Origin: UBA3064 sp016868095
GTDB lineage: Bacteria > Pseudomonadota > Gammaproteobacteria > Burkholderiales > Burkholderiaceae_E
DNA: 46,124 bases
Direction of reading: 5' to 3'
Assembly: GCA_041175665.1 (NCBI GenBank)
Contig: JBEDEM010000004.1
Span: 1 to 46,124 of the forward strand
The notes under the pieces were generated by a model. The model was not told the origin of the DNA, ran no database searches, and saw only the letters and a program-made list of their open reading frames with translations. Shown here piece by piece: positions 22,614 to 30,488 of the stretch. Numbering within the stretch: the stretch's first letter is position 1; every line of letters begins with the position of its first letter. The translations under genes were made by a program, and so were the position numbers.

Positions 22614-23210
22614 CTAAGCGTCTTCTTTGTTGAGATTTACGCCACGATGGATCCTTGCGATTGCGCTTTCGCGCTGGCCGACCAGGAAATCCTTCATGGG
22701 GGGCACCAAGGCTTGCATGGCCGCCTCAATCAACTTGAACTGCTCGAGCGCTGGACGATGCAAGACAAAATCGCCAACCTCTTGCGCAAGCTTTAGACTT
22801 CGAGGGTGCCCGATCCCAAGCCGCAGTCGCCAGAAGTCTGGCTGGCCAAGGCGTAGGCTGATGTCCTTGAGCCCATTGTGTCCGGCGGAGCCGCCGCCAA
22901 ACTTTATCTTGACAGCACCCGGGAGCAAATCGAGCTCGTCATGGATGACGAGGATCTCTTGGGGGAGGATTTTGTAAAAGTTGCAGACCGCTAAAACAGC
23001 CTGACCCGAACGATTCATCCAGGTCATCGGTTTGAGTAAATGGACGAGTTTGCCCTCGAGTCGGCAGGTGGCGAGCTCTGCGAAAAACTTTGCTTCGTGG
23101 TTAAAGCGTGCCAAGGGGTCGAGTTTTGGCAGTAGGCGGTCAAGGCACCAAAACCCTGCGTTGTGGCGATCAGACTCGTGTTCTGGCCCGGGGTTGCCGA
23201 GCCCGACCAC
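22614..23210 (-). CDS. pth: Peptidyl-tRNA hydrolase
   Basis: Frees tRNA from prematurely released peptidyl-tRNA. Family motifs are VGLGNPGPEHESDRHNAGFW (catalytic His in RHNAG), KPMTWMNRSGQAV, VIHDELDLLPGAVKIKFGGGSAGHNGLKDI and FWRLRLGIGHP. With GTG 23210 the protein has 198 residues but begins MVGLGNPG, lacking the two or three residues that usually open the first strand. The in-frame upstream codons (KVAIRLV) match the family, yet contain no ATG, GTG or TTG before an in-frame TAA. The start is therefore uncertain and may be non-canonical. Confidence 0.92.
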   Translation of the reverse strand: MVGLGNPGPEHESDRHNAGFWCLDRLLPKLDPLARFNHEAKFFAELATCRLEGKLVHLLKPMTWMNRSGQAVLAVCNFYKILPQEILVIHDELDLLPGAVKIKFGGGSAGHNGLKDISLRLGQPDFWRLRLGIGHPRSLKLAQEVGDFVLHRPALEQFKLIEAAMQALVPPMKDFLVGQRESAIARIHRGVNLNKEDA

Positions 23211-23267
23211 CAGCCTAATCGCAACTTTCTTATCGGCGGCTTGGATTACTTATCGCCTTTCGTTGGA

Positions 23268-23891
23268 CTACTTCTTGCCTTTAGCCTTGGCTGCAGGCTT
23301 AGCTGCGGTTTCAGCAGGTGCGATCTCTTCGGCAACCGGCAGGGTTACAGTGACCAATACCGGATTTTCTTTGGCTCGCAACACAGCTGTTACGCCTTCG
23401 GGGAAATGGATATCGCGCACGTGCAACGATTTACCCGCTTCGAGTTGTCCAAGATCGACGGTGATGAACTCGGGTAAATGCGCAGGCAAGCAGGAAATCT
23501 CAACTTCGTTAAGAACATGGCCAACAATGCCAGCAGAAAGTTTCACGGCTGGCGAATTTTCCTGATTCACAAAGTGTAGGGGTACCTTCATGTGAATCTT
23601 GCGATCGGGCGCGATGCGCTCAAAATCGATGTGCAAGACCTGCTGTTTGTATGGATGCCACTGTACGTCTCGCAGCAACACTTGCTGCATTTGGCCATCA
23701 AGCTCCATGTCCAGAATCGATGCGTGAAAAGCTTCAACCCTCAGGGCATGAAACAAAGGGTTGTGTTCGACTTCGATGGCAGTGGGGTTTCCAGGTGATC
23801 CGTAAATGATGCCGGGGACCTTGCCAGCACGGCGCAGGCGGCGGCTCGCACTCGAACCTTGCGCTGAACGACTTGTTGCAACAACTTTCAT
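23268..23891 (-). CDS. rplY: 50S ribosomal protein L25 (general stress protein Ctc type)
   Basis: Binds 5S rRNA in the large subunit. The 207-residue protein is the long, two-domain Ctc form: the N-terminal L25 domain (MKVVATSRSAQGSSASRRLRRAGKVPGIIYG) and a C-terminal TL5/Ctc beta domain (HVLNEVEISCLPAHLPEFITVDLGQLEAG), ending in an Ala/Lys tail (AKPAAKAKGKK). GAGGAAATATC precedes ATG 23891, a good ribosome binding site. It lies downstream of the prs terminator, so it should have its own promoter, and 57 bases before pth. Confidence 0.96.
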   Translation of the reverse strand: MKVVATSRSAQGSSASRRLRRAGKVPGIIYGSPGNPTAIEVEHNPLFHALRVEAFHASILDMELDGQMQQVLLRDVQWHPYKQQVLHIDFERIAPDRKIHMKVPLHFVNQENSPAVKLSAGIVGHVLNEVEISCLPAHLPEFITVDLGQLEAGKSLHVRDIHFPEGVTAVLRAKENPVLVTVTLPVAEEIAPAETAAKPAAKAKGKK

Positions 23892-23966
23892 GATATTTCC
23901 TCAAAAAGCTATGTCGATCGGCGTTAATTTTGAACAAGCGCGCCGAGACCACAGCTGTCTTCCACT

Positions 23967-23994
23967 AAAAAACCTGAAGCTAAGCGCCTTCAGG
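23967..23994 (-). terminator. Intrinsic terminator downstream of prs
   Basis: On the minus strand CCTGAAG, an eight-base loop and CTTCAGG form a seven-base-pair stem followed directly by six Ts (plus-strand AAAAAA at 23967-23972). It closes the prs transcript after an unusually long 3' region of about 165 bases and separates it from rplY. Confidence 0.9.
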
Positions 23995-24056
23995 CACGAG
24001 AACACCAGGACAAATCAGCAATAGCCAACAAGACTCATCGCTGCTTTCTCACTGCC

Positions 24057-24118
24057 GCGACCCTGTGAACAAGGTCGCTTGGGGTCTAGCCTGATCCGCG
24101 ACCAGAGCGGACTAGACC
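24057..24118 (-). other. Two further hairpins in the 3' region of prs
   Basis: Perfect stems are formed by 24057-24062 with 24073-24078 (GCGACC/GGTCGC) and by 24083-24089 with 24112-24118 (GGTCTAG/CTAGACC), the latter extended inside by CCGC (24096-24099) and GCGG (24107-24110). Neither has a T-run. With the terminator at 23967-23994 they give a structured 3' untranslated region, which could stabilise the message or be a source of a small RNA. Confidence 0.5.
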
Positions 24119-24136
24119 GTGCTTGTTTAGTCTGAC

Positions 24137-25117
24137 TCAGTCGACAAAAAGCGACGAGACCGAATCAGACCGGTTAATACGCAAAATGGTCTCGGCAAGT
24201 AATTGTGCCGAGGAGAGAATTCTAATTTTTTCGCAGGCAATACCATCTCTGGGCAAGGGAATGGTGTCTGTGACCACGAGTCCATCCAGATCCGAATCGG
24301 CAACGCGGCGGACGGCGCCACCGGAAAGCACCGGGTGGGTGCAATAGGCTAGAACCTTCGCTGCGCCATGCTCTTTGAGAGCGCTCGCTGCTTTGACGAG
24401 CGTGTTTGCGGTATCCACGATGTCATCCATGATCACACAGGTACGTCCACTCACGTCACCGATGATATTCATAACTTCTGCAACATTAGCCTTGGGGCGC
24501 CGCTTATCGATGATGGCAAGCTCGCAGTCAAGCCGCTTGGCCATGGCTCTGGCGCGGACGACACCGCCAACATCCGGGGAGACCACCAGCAAATCATCAA
24601 ACTTTTGCTTATGGACATCGGCAAGAAGAATCGGTGCTGCGTAAATGTTGTCGACCGGGATATCGAAAAACCCCTGAATTTGATCAGCATGCAAATCCAT
24701 TGTGAGGACGCGATCCACGCCGGCAACTTGCAGCATGTTAGCAACCACTTTTGCGCTGATGGCGACCCGTGTGGAACGGACACGTCGATCCTGCCTCGCA
24801 TAGCCGAAATAAGGCACGGCTGCGGTGATTCGCCCAGCCGATGCCCGCTTTAGAGCGTCCACCATAATCAGCAATTCCATCAGGTGGTCGTTGGTTGGCG
24901 AACATGTCGACTGCAATACAAAACAATCGCGACCACGCACATTTTCAAGAATTTCCACCATCACTTCGCCGTCGGAGAAACGACCCACGGTGGCACGACC
25001 CAGCGGAACCCGCAAATGCGCGGCAACATCGGCCGCTAGCTTGGGGACGGCGTTGCCAGTAAAGATGGTGAGCCCTTCTGGGGCAACTGAATCGCGATGA
25101 TGAGCCATGGAAGTCAT
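24137..25117 (-). CDS. prs: Ribose-phosphate pyrophosphokinase
   Basis: Makes PRPP from ribose 5-phosphate and ATP, for nucleotide, His and Trp synthesis. The 326-residue protein has LTIFTGNAVPKLA, GRFSDGEVMVEI, the ATP-binding flexible region YFGYARQDRR, the metal/PRPP signature DLHADQIQGFFDIPVDN and the ribose-phosphate loop VIMDDIVDTANTLVKAA. ATG 25117 (MTSMAHHRD) and ATG 25108 are both possible starts. It lies just downstream of tRNA-Gln and ispE, the normal betaproteobacterial order. Confidence 0.97.
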   Translation of the reverse strand: MTSMAHHRDSVAPEGLTIFTGNAVPKLAADVAAHLRVPLGRATVGRFSDGEVMVEILENVRGRDCFVLQSTCSPTNDHLMELLIMVDALKRASAGRITAAVPYFGYARQDRRVRSTRVAISAKVVANMLQVAGVDRVLTMDLHADQIQGFFDIPVDNIYAAPILLADVHKQKFDDLLVVSPDVGGVVRARAMAKRLDCELAIIDKRRPKANVAEVMNIIGDVSGRTCVIMDDIVDTANTLVKAASALKEHGAAKVLAYCTHPVLSGGAVRRVADSDLDGLVVTDTIPLPRDGIACEKIRILSSAQLLAETILRINRSDSVSSLFVD

Positions 25118-25234
25118 GCCGCAAACCTATGCTAGAGACCAAGCAACCCACGCAGAGTGGACTGCCTGCTTGATCGATGCCTAAACTCAACACCAATCTA
25201 TTGCCTAACGCTGCGACATCAGCCGCGGCAGTGC

Positions 25235-25311
25235 TGGCTGGGGAGGAAGGATTCGAACCCTCGAATGCCGGAATCAAAATCCGGTGCCTTAACCAACTTG
25301 GCGACTCCCCA
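25235..25311 (-). tRNA. tRNA-Gln (anticodon UUG)
   Basis: 77 bases on the minus strand including an encoded CCA end. The acceptor stem is TGGGGAG/CTCCCCA, the anticodon stem is CCGGA/TCCGG with loop TTTTGAT, giving anticodon TTG (reads CAA), and the T arm contains GGTTCGAATCC. The D arm region GCCAAGTTGGTTAAGGC is normal. Confidence 0.97.
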
Positions 25312-25365
25312 CCGGTACAACCAAAACCCTTTCTCGCCTGCTGCGAGAGCCCTAAGCCAAAGCGC

Positions 25366-26277
25366 TTAACAAAGACGCCAGGCCGGCAGACCCGATGAAA
25401 CAAGCTTCACTCGCCAGAACTTATCCACTGAGTTCTGGACTGAAGACTCCAATTGCAAGCCTTCAGCAACATCACGAACCATACAAAAAACTGCGGCACC
25501 CGAACCTGACATCCGCGGCCAATCAGAAGGGATGCCAAGGCTAAGTGCCTGTTTCCGCAAGATATTCAGTGCTTCGTCAACTGCTGAATACTGCCCGGTC
25601 ACAACTGATTGCAGATCATTGTGACCCTGCATAAAGTCGGACCAAACCGGAGAATCCGAGATTTTGAGTGCTTTCGAAGACCGTGTCAATTTTGGGTCAG
25701 CAAAAACCTGCGCGGTTGGCACGGAAATCGGGGGCATGAGAACAAGGAAGTAAGCGACAGGTAAATCGAGTTCGATGAGCTGCTCGCCAACGCCTCGGCC
25801 TAAAGCGTGCTGTCGACGAATAAATACAGGGACGTCAGCGCCCAGCTCAAGTGCAAGACGACTTAAATCACTTGTTGATAAGTGCAGGCCCCAGAGTTGA
25901 TTGAGCAGCCTCATCACCGAGGCAGCGTCGCTGCTGCCTCCACCCAGTCCCGCGCCTTGCGGAATACGCTTCACCACACGGATATCGACGCCCGGGCAGG
26001 TCTTTCCGACGTCGGCACAGGCCTGCTGCATGCGAAGCGCCGCTCTGACCGCGAGATCTTTGCTTGCCTCAATACCGACTTGGTCTTCGGTCCGATGAAT
26101 CTGTCCGTCGCTACGAAGCCTCAGTTCAACCTGATCGCACCAATCAATGAGCGCGAAGCTTGTGTCAATCTCGTGATAACCATCGTTGCGCTGCCCCAGG
26201 ACATGCAAGTGCAAATTCAGCTTGGCAGGTGCAGCCTCGCAAAGCATGGGGCCAGCCAGTGGGTCAAAGCTGCTCAC
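25366..26277 (-). CDS. ispE: 4-diphosphocytidyl-2-C-methyl-D-erythritol kinase
   Basis: GHMP-family kinase of the non-mevalonate isoprenoid pathway, phosphorylating CDP-ME. The 303-residue protein shows the substrate strand EAAPAKLNLHLHVLGQRNDGYHEI, the ATP-binding loop RIPQGAGLGGGSSDAASVMRLLN and the C-terminal motif PRMSGSGAAVFC. It begins at ATG 26277, exactly at the end of the LolB-like gene upstream. tRNA-Gln and prs follow. Confidence 0.97.
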   Translation of the reverse strand: MSSFDPLAGPMLCEAAPAKLNLHLHVLGQRNDGYHEIDTSFALIDWCDQVELRLRSDGQIHRTEDQVGIEASKDLAVRAALRMQQACADVGKTCPGVDIRVVKRIPQGAGLGGGSSDAASVMRLLNQLWGLHLSTSDLSRLALELGADVPVFIRRQHALGRGVGEQLIELDLPVAYFLVLMPPISVPTAQVFADPKLTRSSKALKISDSPVWSDFMQGHNDLQSVVTGQYSAVDEALNILRKQALSLGIPSDWPRMSGSGAAVFCMVRDVAEGLQLESSVQNSVDKFWRVKLVSSGLPAWRLC

Positions 26278-26867
26278 TAAGGTCTCCGAGCTTCCGAGGG
26301 CACAATGATCAATCGGAATCGGCTGCCCTGTTCTTGTTCGATCACCAATTTCTTCGCACTTCGTTCAATGATCAGGCTACCTTGCTTGAATCGCCCTGCG
26401 TCGAGTTCGAGCCAGCGGCGCCAACGCCAGGCATCAAGCTGCTCAATATCAATACGGATGCCTTGTTGAGCAAGCCAACGCTGCGCAAGCGTGGCACTAC
26501 TTGCTCCATCGCGTGCTGTTTCAATCAAGGCTTCACCACTTGGCTCTTGTCGCCACAGCATCAGCCTTTGGCCAGCAGGATCGTAAAGCTCGACAAGGGC
26601 TTGATGCTGATCGATACGGACCTCGAAGAGCCCTTGCAAATGCAAGCTACGGTCGGCTTGCTCGAGCTTAAGACCGAATCGACCATGGGCTTCGAATCGG
26701 TCTGAGGTATGCGCAGGATCGGCATAGGATTTAGCCGATAAGAGAAGGGATAAAAGGCTGACAAAGAGGTAGCAAAGCCCTTGTCGCGCAAGCCTCGCGT
26801 GCAAGCTTGTGTTGCGGTGGAGCACGGGCACGGTGCCAGTCAACAACAGCTTGCCGATCACAAGCAA
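26277..26867 (-). CDS. lolB: LolB-like outer-membrane lipoprotein receptor, without lipobox
   Basis: LolB accepts lipoproteins from LolA and inserts them into the outer membrane. The assignment rests on position (between the TPR gene and ispE, where lolB lies in Burkholderiales), size (196 residues) and a weak LolB-like pattern (FEAHGRFGLKL, then LHLQGLFEVRID and AQRWLAQQGIRIDIEQLDAWRW). The N-terminus has a basic region and a hydrophobic segment (CYLFVSLLSLLLSAKSYADP) that ends in a signal peptidase I-like site (SYA-D) instead of a lipobox; no Cys follows it. It would then be a soluble periplasmic protein. The start is uncertain, since several Met precede the hydrophobic segment. Confidence 0.72.
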   Translation of the reverse strand: MLVIGKLLLTGTVPVLHRNTSLHARLARQGLCYLFVSLLSLLLSAKSYADPAHTSDRFEAHGRFGLKLEQADRSLHLQGLFEVRIDQHQALVELYDPAGQRLMLWRQEPSGEALIETARDGASSATLAQRWLAQQGIRIDIEQLDAWRWRRWLELDAGRFKQGSLIIERSAKKLVIEQEQGSRFRLIIVPSEARRP

Positions 26868-26872
26868 ACTTT

Positions 26873-28237
26873 TTAAAGCGTCACCGCTAGGCGGCTTAGG
26901 GTTTCGCGCAGCAATGCGTTAGCCGGTTCTGCTTCTCGGGCCCGACGCCACAGCGCGATGGCTTCATCTTTGCGGTCGAGTTTCCAAAGCACTTCGCCCA
27001 AATGGATAGCGATTTCGGGATCAGGCTGTAGTTGATAAGCTTTTTGCAAATGATTGAGCGCTCCCGCTAGGTCGCCTCGACGGTATAGCACCCACCCCAT
27101 GCTGTCGATGATGTGAGGGTCTTCAGGGGCAAGCGCCAGGGCCTTTTCTATGTAGTTCTGAGCCTCCTCAAGCCTGATATTCCGATCGGCGAGCGAGTAG
27201 CCCAAGGCGTTATAGGCGTGGGCATGGCGTGGTCGCAAGGCGATCAGGCGAAGAAGGCTTTGCTCTGCAACATCGATCTTGTTGAGCCGCTCGGCCGCCA
27301 TCGCATGATCGTAGAGCAGCTCCACGCGTTGTGGGTCCTGGCGAAGACTTTGATCGAGCAGACGAAAGCCTTCTTCGGCGCGCTCACTTTCACGCATCAA
27401 TTGAGCGAGCAACAATAACGCTTGTGATTGCAAAGCGGGCTCTTTGGCTGCTTGCGAAAGCTCCTCTAAGGGGGCCTGCGCGAGGTCATGGCGCTTTAAG
27501 TGCATGGCCGCCTGGGCCAACTCGAGCCGCGTACTTGGCGTAAGTGTTTGCTTATTGAGCAGCTGCGCAATGGTTTGTGCGCCCTGTATATTCCCCGCTT
27601 GCACTTGCAAGAGCGCAAGACTTGCCTGTGCTTCGCCGAGCGAGTCTTTGTCGCTTTGCTGCAAGGCTTCCACCAAGCCAACGAGCGCCTGTGGCCGCCC
27701 AGTGCGCAACAAGATATGGCGCAAATTGATCCATAAGGCTGCGCGTTCCTGGGGCGTTTTGCTGGCTTCGAGTCGCTTACTGATCAGCGCGCCGGCGTCG
27801 TCAAAACGCGAACCTGCAAGGTATAAGTTCTCAAGTACCAGCCTAGCCTGTTCGGATCCAGGCGCCAGATCACGCCAAAGTTCTGCAGCAGCAAGTGCGC
27901 GCGCAAAGACCCGCTCGCGTAGGGCTAGTTCAGTAGCCCGTCTGGCTAGTCTAGAGTCGCCAGTGGTCTTGGCAAGATCGATGAGTGTTTGCGATGCGGT
28001 GCCAAGTTGGCCACGCTGGGCGGCGATTTCTGAAGCTAGGATTTGAAACACCAATGCGGGGCTTAGCGCTACAGCTGGGGTTGTTTCAGCCTGATCGGCA
28101 AGCGTCGAGGCCACGGCCTCAAGCGCGGGGTTTGCCTCTTCCTCGGCCCTGGCTTTGTCGATTGAAAAGCTCGCAAAAACGCTAAGCAGTATCCACGCGC
28201 AAAGCTTGATCATTTGTCGGAAGGCCATATTCGTCAT
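26873..28237 (-). CDS. Exported tetratricopeptide-repeat protein
   Basis: A 454-residue protein with a signal peptide (ILLSVFASFSIDKARA) and many TPR-type helical hairpins from about residue 60 to the end, for example HAHAYNALGYSLADRNIRLEEAQNYIEKAL and DPHIIDSMGWVLYRRGDLAGALNHLQKAY. TPR scaffolds bind other proteins; the partner here is unknown. The gene sits upstream of lolB and ispE as in other Burkholderiales, suggesting an envelope role (inference). It is divergent from mutM. ATG 28237 and ATG 28228 are possible starts. Confidence 0.88.
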   Translation of the reverse strand: MTNMAFRQMIKLCAWILLSVFASFSIDKARAEEEANPALEAVASTLADQAETTPAVALSPALVFQILASEIAAQRGQLGTASQTLIDLAKTTGDSRLARRATELALRERVFARALAAAELWRDLAPGSEQARLVLENLYLAGSRFDDAGALISKRLEASKTPQERAALWINLRHILLRTGRPQALVGLVEALQQSDKDSLGEAQASLALLQVQAGNIQGAQTIAQLLNKQTLTPSTRLELAQAAMHLKRHDLAQAPLEELSQAAKEPALQSQALLLLAQLMRESERAEEGFRLLDQSLRQDPQRVELLYDHAMAAERLNKIDVAEQSLLRLIALRPRHAHAYNALGYSLADRNIRLEEAQNYIEKALALAPEDPHIIDSMGWVLYRRGDLAGALNHLQKAYQLQPDPEIAIHLGEVLWKLDRKDEAIALWRRAREAEPANALLRETLSRLAVTL

Positions 28238-28323
28238 GATGTTTACCAGTTCGCTATCCTAGCTGGATTCACGAAACTGTGTTGATCAAGTACTAGGTGG
28301 TTTATCGTCGAGGATCCACGGCC

Positions 28324-29181
28324 ATGCCCGAATTACCCGAGGTCGAAGTGCTTCGCCGCTGCCTAAACCCGGCGCTGCAAGGGCGCAGACTCAAGCAAAT
28401 GCAGGTCTTAAATGCCTCGCTTCGCTGGCCCGTGAGCTCAGCGCTCGCGGCGGCCTGCTCGGGGCAAACCTTATTGGAAGTCGGGCGTCGTTCCAAGTAT
28501 CTGCTTTTTCGATTTCCGCAAGGCACCATGCTCGTTCATTTGGGCATGTCAGGAACCGTGCAGTTGGTCGCACCTGGCACGCCCTTGCAAAAGCACGATC
28601 ATGTAACTTGGGAGTTTGATGGCGATGCCTGTCTACGTTTTAACGACCCAAGGCGATTCGGCTCTTTGCTCTGGCTCGATGAAAGCGTCAGCGAAAAAAA
28701 CGCATGCGCATCGCTAAGTGCCGACTCAGAGCGTGCCCACGCCATACTGAACCGCCTAGGGCCTGAGCCTTTCGATGGCCAATTTTCTGGTGAACACCTC
28801 TATCGGATGAGCCGGCGGCGTAAGCCCGCAGTCAAGCCCTGGCTTTTAAGTGGCGTGCCGGTGGTGGGCGTTGGCAATATTTACGCTTGCGAGGCTTTGT
28901 TTCGCGCGGGCATCGACCCGCGACGGTCCGCTGGGAGCATCTCGCTTGCTCGATACCAGCGCCTTTCGCGAGCCATCATCGATGTTTTGGCAGAGGCAAT
29001 TTCTGCTGGCGGGTCAACACTGCGCGACTTTACGAGCGCACACGGTGAGCCAGGCGCTTTTCAGGAGCGCTATGCGGTATACGGCCGCCACGGCGAGGCT
29101 TGCGCGCAGTGCGGGGCGAGCATCAAGCGCTTGATCCAGGCGCAGCGCTCAAGCTTCGCCTGCCTTAGTTGTCAGCGCTAG
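28324..29181 (+). CDS. mutM: Formamidopyrimidine-DNA glycosylase
   Basis: Removes 8-oxoguanine and ring-opened purines from DNA. The start must be ATG 28324, since the catalytic residue is the proline after Met (PELPEVEVLRR). The 285-residue protein has the helix-two-turn-helix region (KPWLLSGVPVVGVGNIYACEALFRAGIDP) and the C-terminal zinc finger CAQCGASIKRLIQAQRSSFACLSC. A polar insert (ESVSEKNACASLSADSE, about 120-137) makes it slightly longer than the usual 270 or so. Directly followed by mutY, its partner in the GO repair system. Confidence 0.97.
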   Translation: MPELPEVEVLRRCLNPALQGRRLKQMQVLNASLRWPVSSALAAACSGQTLLEVGRRSKYLLFRFPQGTMLVHLGMSGTVQLVAPGTPLQKHDHVTWEFDGDACLRFNDPRRFGSLLWLDESVSEKNACASLSADSERAHAILNRLGPEPFDGQFSGEHLYRMSRRRKPAVKPWLLSGVPVVGVGNIYACEALFRAGIDPRRSAGSISLARYQRLSRAIIDVLAEAISAGGSTLRDFTSAHGEPGAFQERYAVYGRHGEACAQCGASIKRLIQAQRSSFACLSCQR

Positions 29182-29186
29182 TGCTC

Positions 29187-30440
29187 ATGAAGCACTTAGA
29201 CTCGCTACAAAGCGATTTTGCGTTCAAGGTCGTGCATTGGCAGCGCCTTGCTGGCCGCCACGAGCTTGCGTGGCAAAACACCCGAGACCCCTATCGCATC
29301 TGGGTCTCCGAAATTATGTTGCAGCAGACTCAGGTCGCTACGGTGACGCCTTACTACGAACGCTTTATCAAGCGCTTTCCCGATGTCCACAGCCTGGCCC
29401 AGGCAAGCCTAGACGAGGTCTTGGCTTTGTGGAGTGGTTTGGGCTATTACCGTCGAGCGAAATTCTTGCACGCATGTGCAAAGACAATCGTCGAGACCCA
29501 CGAGGGAGCGTTTCCTCAGGACGAAAAAGTCCTGGCTGAGCTTCCAGGGATTGGTCGTTCGACCGCGGCTGCCATCGCAGCTTTCGCATTTCAGCGACGA
29601 GCGGCCATTCTTGATGGCAACGTAAAACGGGTGTTGGCGCGCGTCTTTGCGCTCGAACTCGATCCGCAAAGCAGCAAATCGCTTCGCGTGTTTTGGGATT
29701 TGGCCGAATCCCTGCTGCCCCAAGATGTCGATATGCCAGCCTATACCCAGGGCTTGATGGATCTTGGTGCAACCTGCTGCTTGCAGCGCAAGCCAATATG
29801 TACGCAATGCCCACTGCAAGATATGTGTCAAGCCAAGCAAGCAGGTAAACAAGAAGCTTACCCCTTGGCCAGAGCGAAAAAGACATTGCCACTAAGGCAC
29901 TGGCTTATGGTCTGGATAAGCGACGGCGAGAGGTTTTTATTGTTGCGTCGTCCTGCTCAAGGTATCTGGGCTTCGATGTGGAGTTTGCCAAGCATCGATG
30001 TACTGCCTGATACGTTGATTAAAAGTATTACGAAGTCAAAATCGGAAAGTCTTCCTACGCCATTCAACAATCAAGAATTACTTGTAGCGATGCATCAATT
30101 ATGGCGAGATCAATATGATGTATATATCAATCAGGAAACCCTCTCAGCCCAAAGTGCCGCTGTATTGCATGCAAGTTTTAAACCAAAGGTCAAGCTCGAG
30201 TATGCTTTAAACCTCGAACAGAGCTTTACTCATTTTCGGCTCGTTGCACCCATACTTCACGTTTTTGTTGATCGTGAATCGATTTCAAACAAGGCAAATA
30301 GGGCTGAGGAGCCAAGCTTGGCCTATGCCCTTAACAGTGCCACGCTTGGGCAACAGCAAAGTCTGTGGTTACGCATGGATGAGGCCTTAGAACTTGGGAT
30401 TCCGCGCGCTATCCGTAAGCTTTTAGAGGATGCGAAATGA
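29187..30440 (+). CDS. mutY: Adenine DNA glycosylase
   Basis: Removes adenine mispaired with 8-oxoguanine. The 417-residue protein shows WQNTRDPYRIWVSEIMLQQTQV, the HhH motif ELPGIGRSTAAAI, the catalytic Asp in AILDGNVKRVLAR, the iron-sulfur cluster cysteines CLQRKPICTQCPLQDMC (Cx6Cx2Cx5C) and a C-terminal NUDIX-like 8-oxoG recognition domain (LLLRRPAQGIWASMWSLP, then FTHFRL). GTG 29181, overlapping the mutM stop, or TTG 29169 are alternatives to ATG 29187. The segment near 30010-30180 within the C-terminal domain is AT-richer than the rest. Confidence 0.96.
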   Translation: MKHLDSLQSDFAFKVVHWQRLAGRHELAWQNTRDPYRIWVSEIMLQQTQVATVTPYYERFIKRFPDVHSLAQASLDEVLALWSGLGYYRRAKFLHACAKTIVETHEGAFPQDEKVLAELPGIGRSTAAAIAAFAFQRRAAILDGNVKRVLARVFALELDPQSSKSLRVFWDLAESLLPQDVDMPAYTQGLMDLGATCCLQRKPICTQCPLQDMCQAKQAGKQEAYPLARAKKTLPLRHWLMVWISDGERFLLLRRPAQGIWASMWSLPSIDVLPDTLIKSITKSKSESLPTPFNNQELLVAMHQLWRDQYDVYINQETLSAQSAAVLHASFKPKVKLEYALNLEQSFTHFRLVAPILHVFVDRESISNKANRAEEPSLAYALNSATLGQQQSLWLRMDEALELGIPRAIRKLLEDAK

Positions 30441-30488
30441 TTTAAGCGCGCCTTGCCTCACCGGCAGCGCACTAAACCATAGCCTGGG

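Noticed and set aside
24083..24118. Inverted repeat GGTCTAG/CTAGACC as an intrinsic terminator or attachment site
   Set aside because: No T-run follows on either strand and no integrase or duplicated flank is nearby, so only a hairpin is claimed.
25235..25311. tRNA-Gln as an integration site for a mobile element
   Set aside because: There is no integrase, no repeated tRNA 3' end and no foreign genes on either side; prs and ispE are in their usual places.
30010..30180. AT-richer stretch in mutY as a sign of gene transfer
   Set aside because: The frame and the NUDIX-like domain continue through it, and this domain varies freely in MutY proteins.
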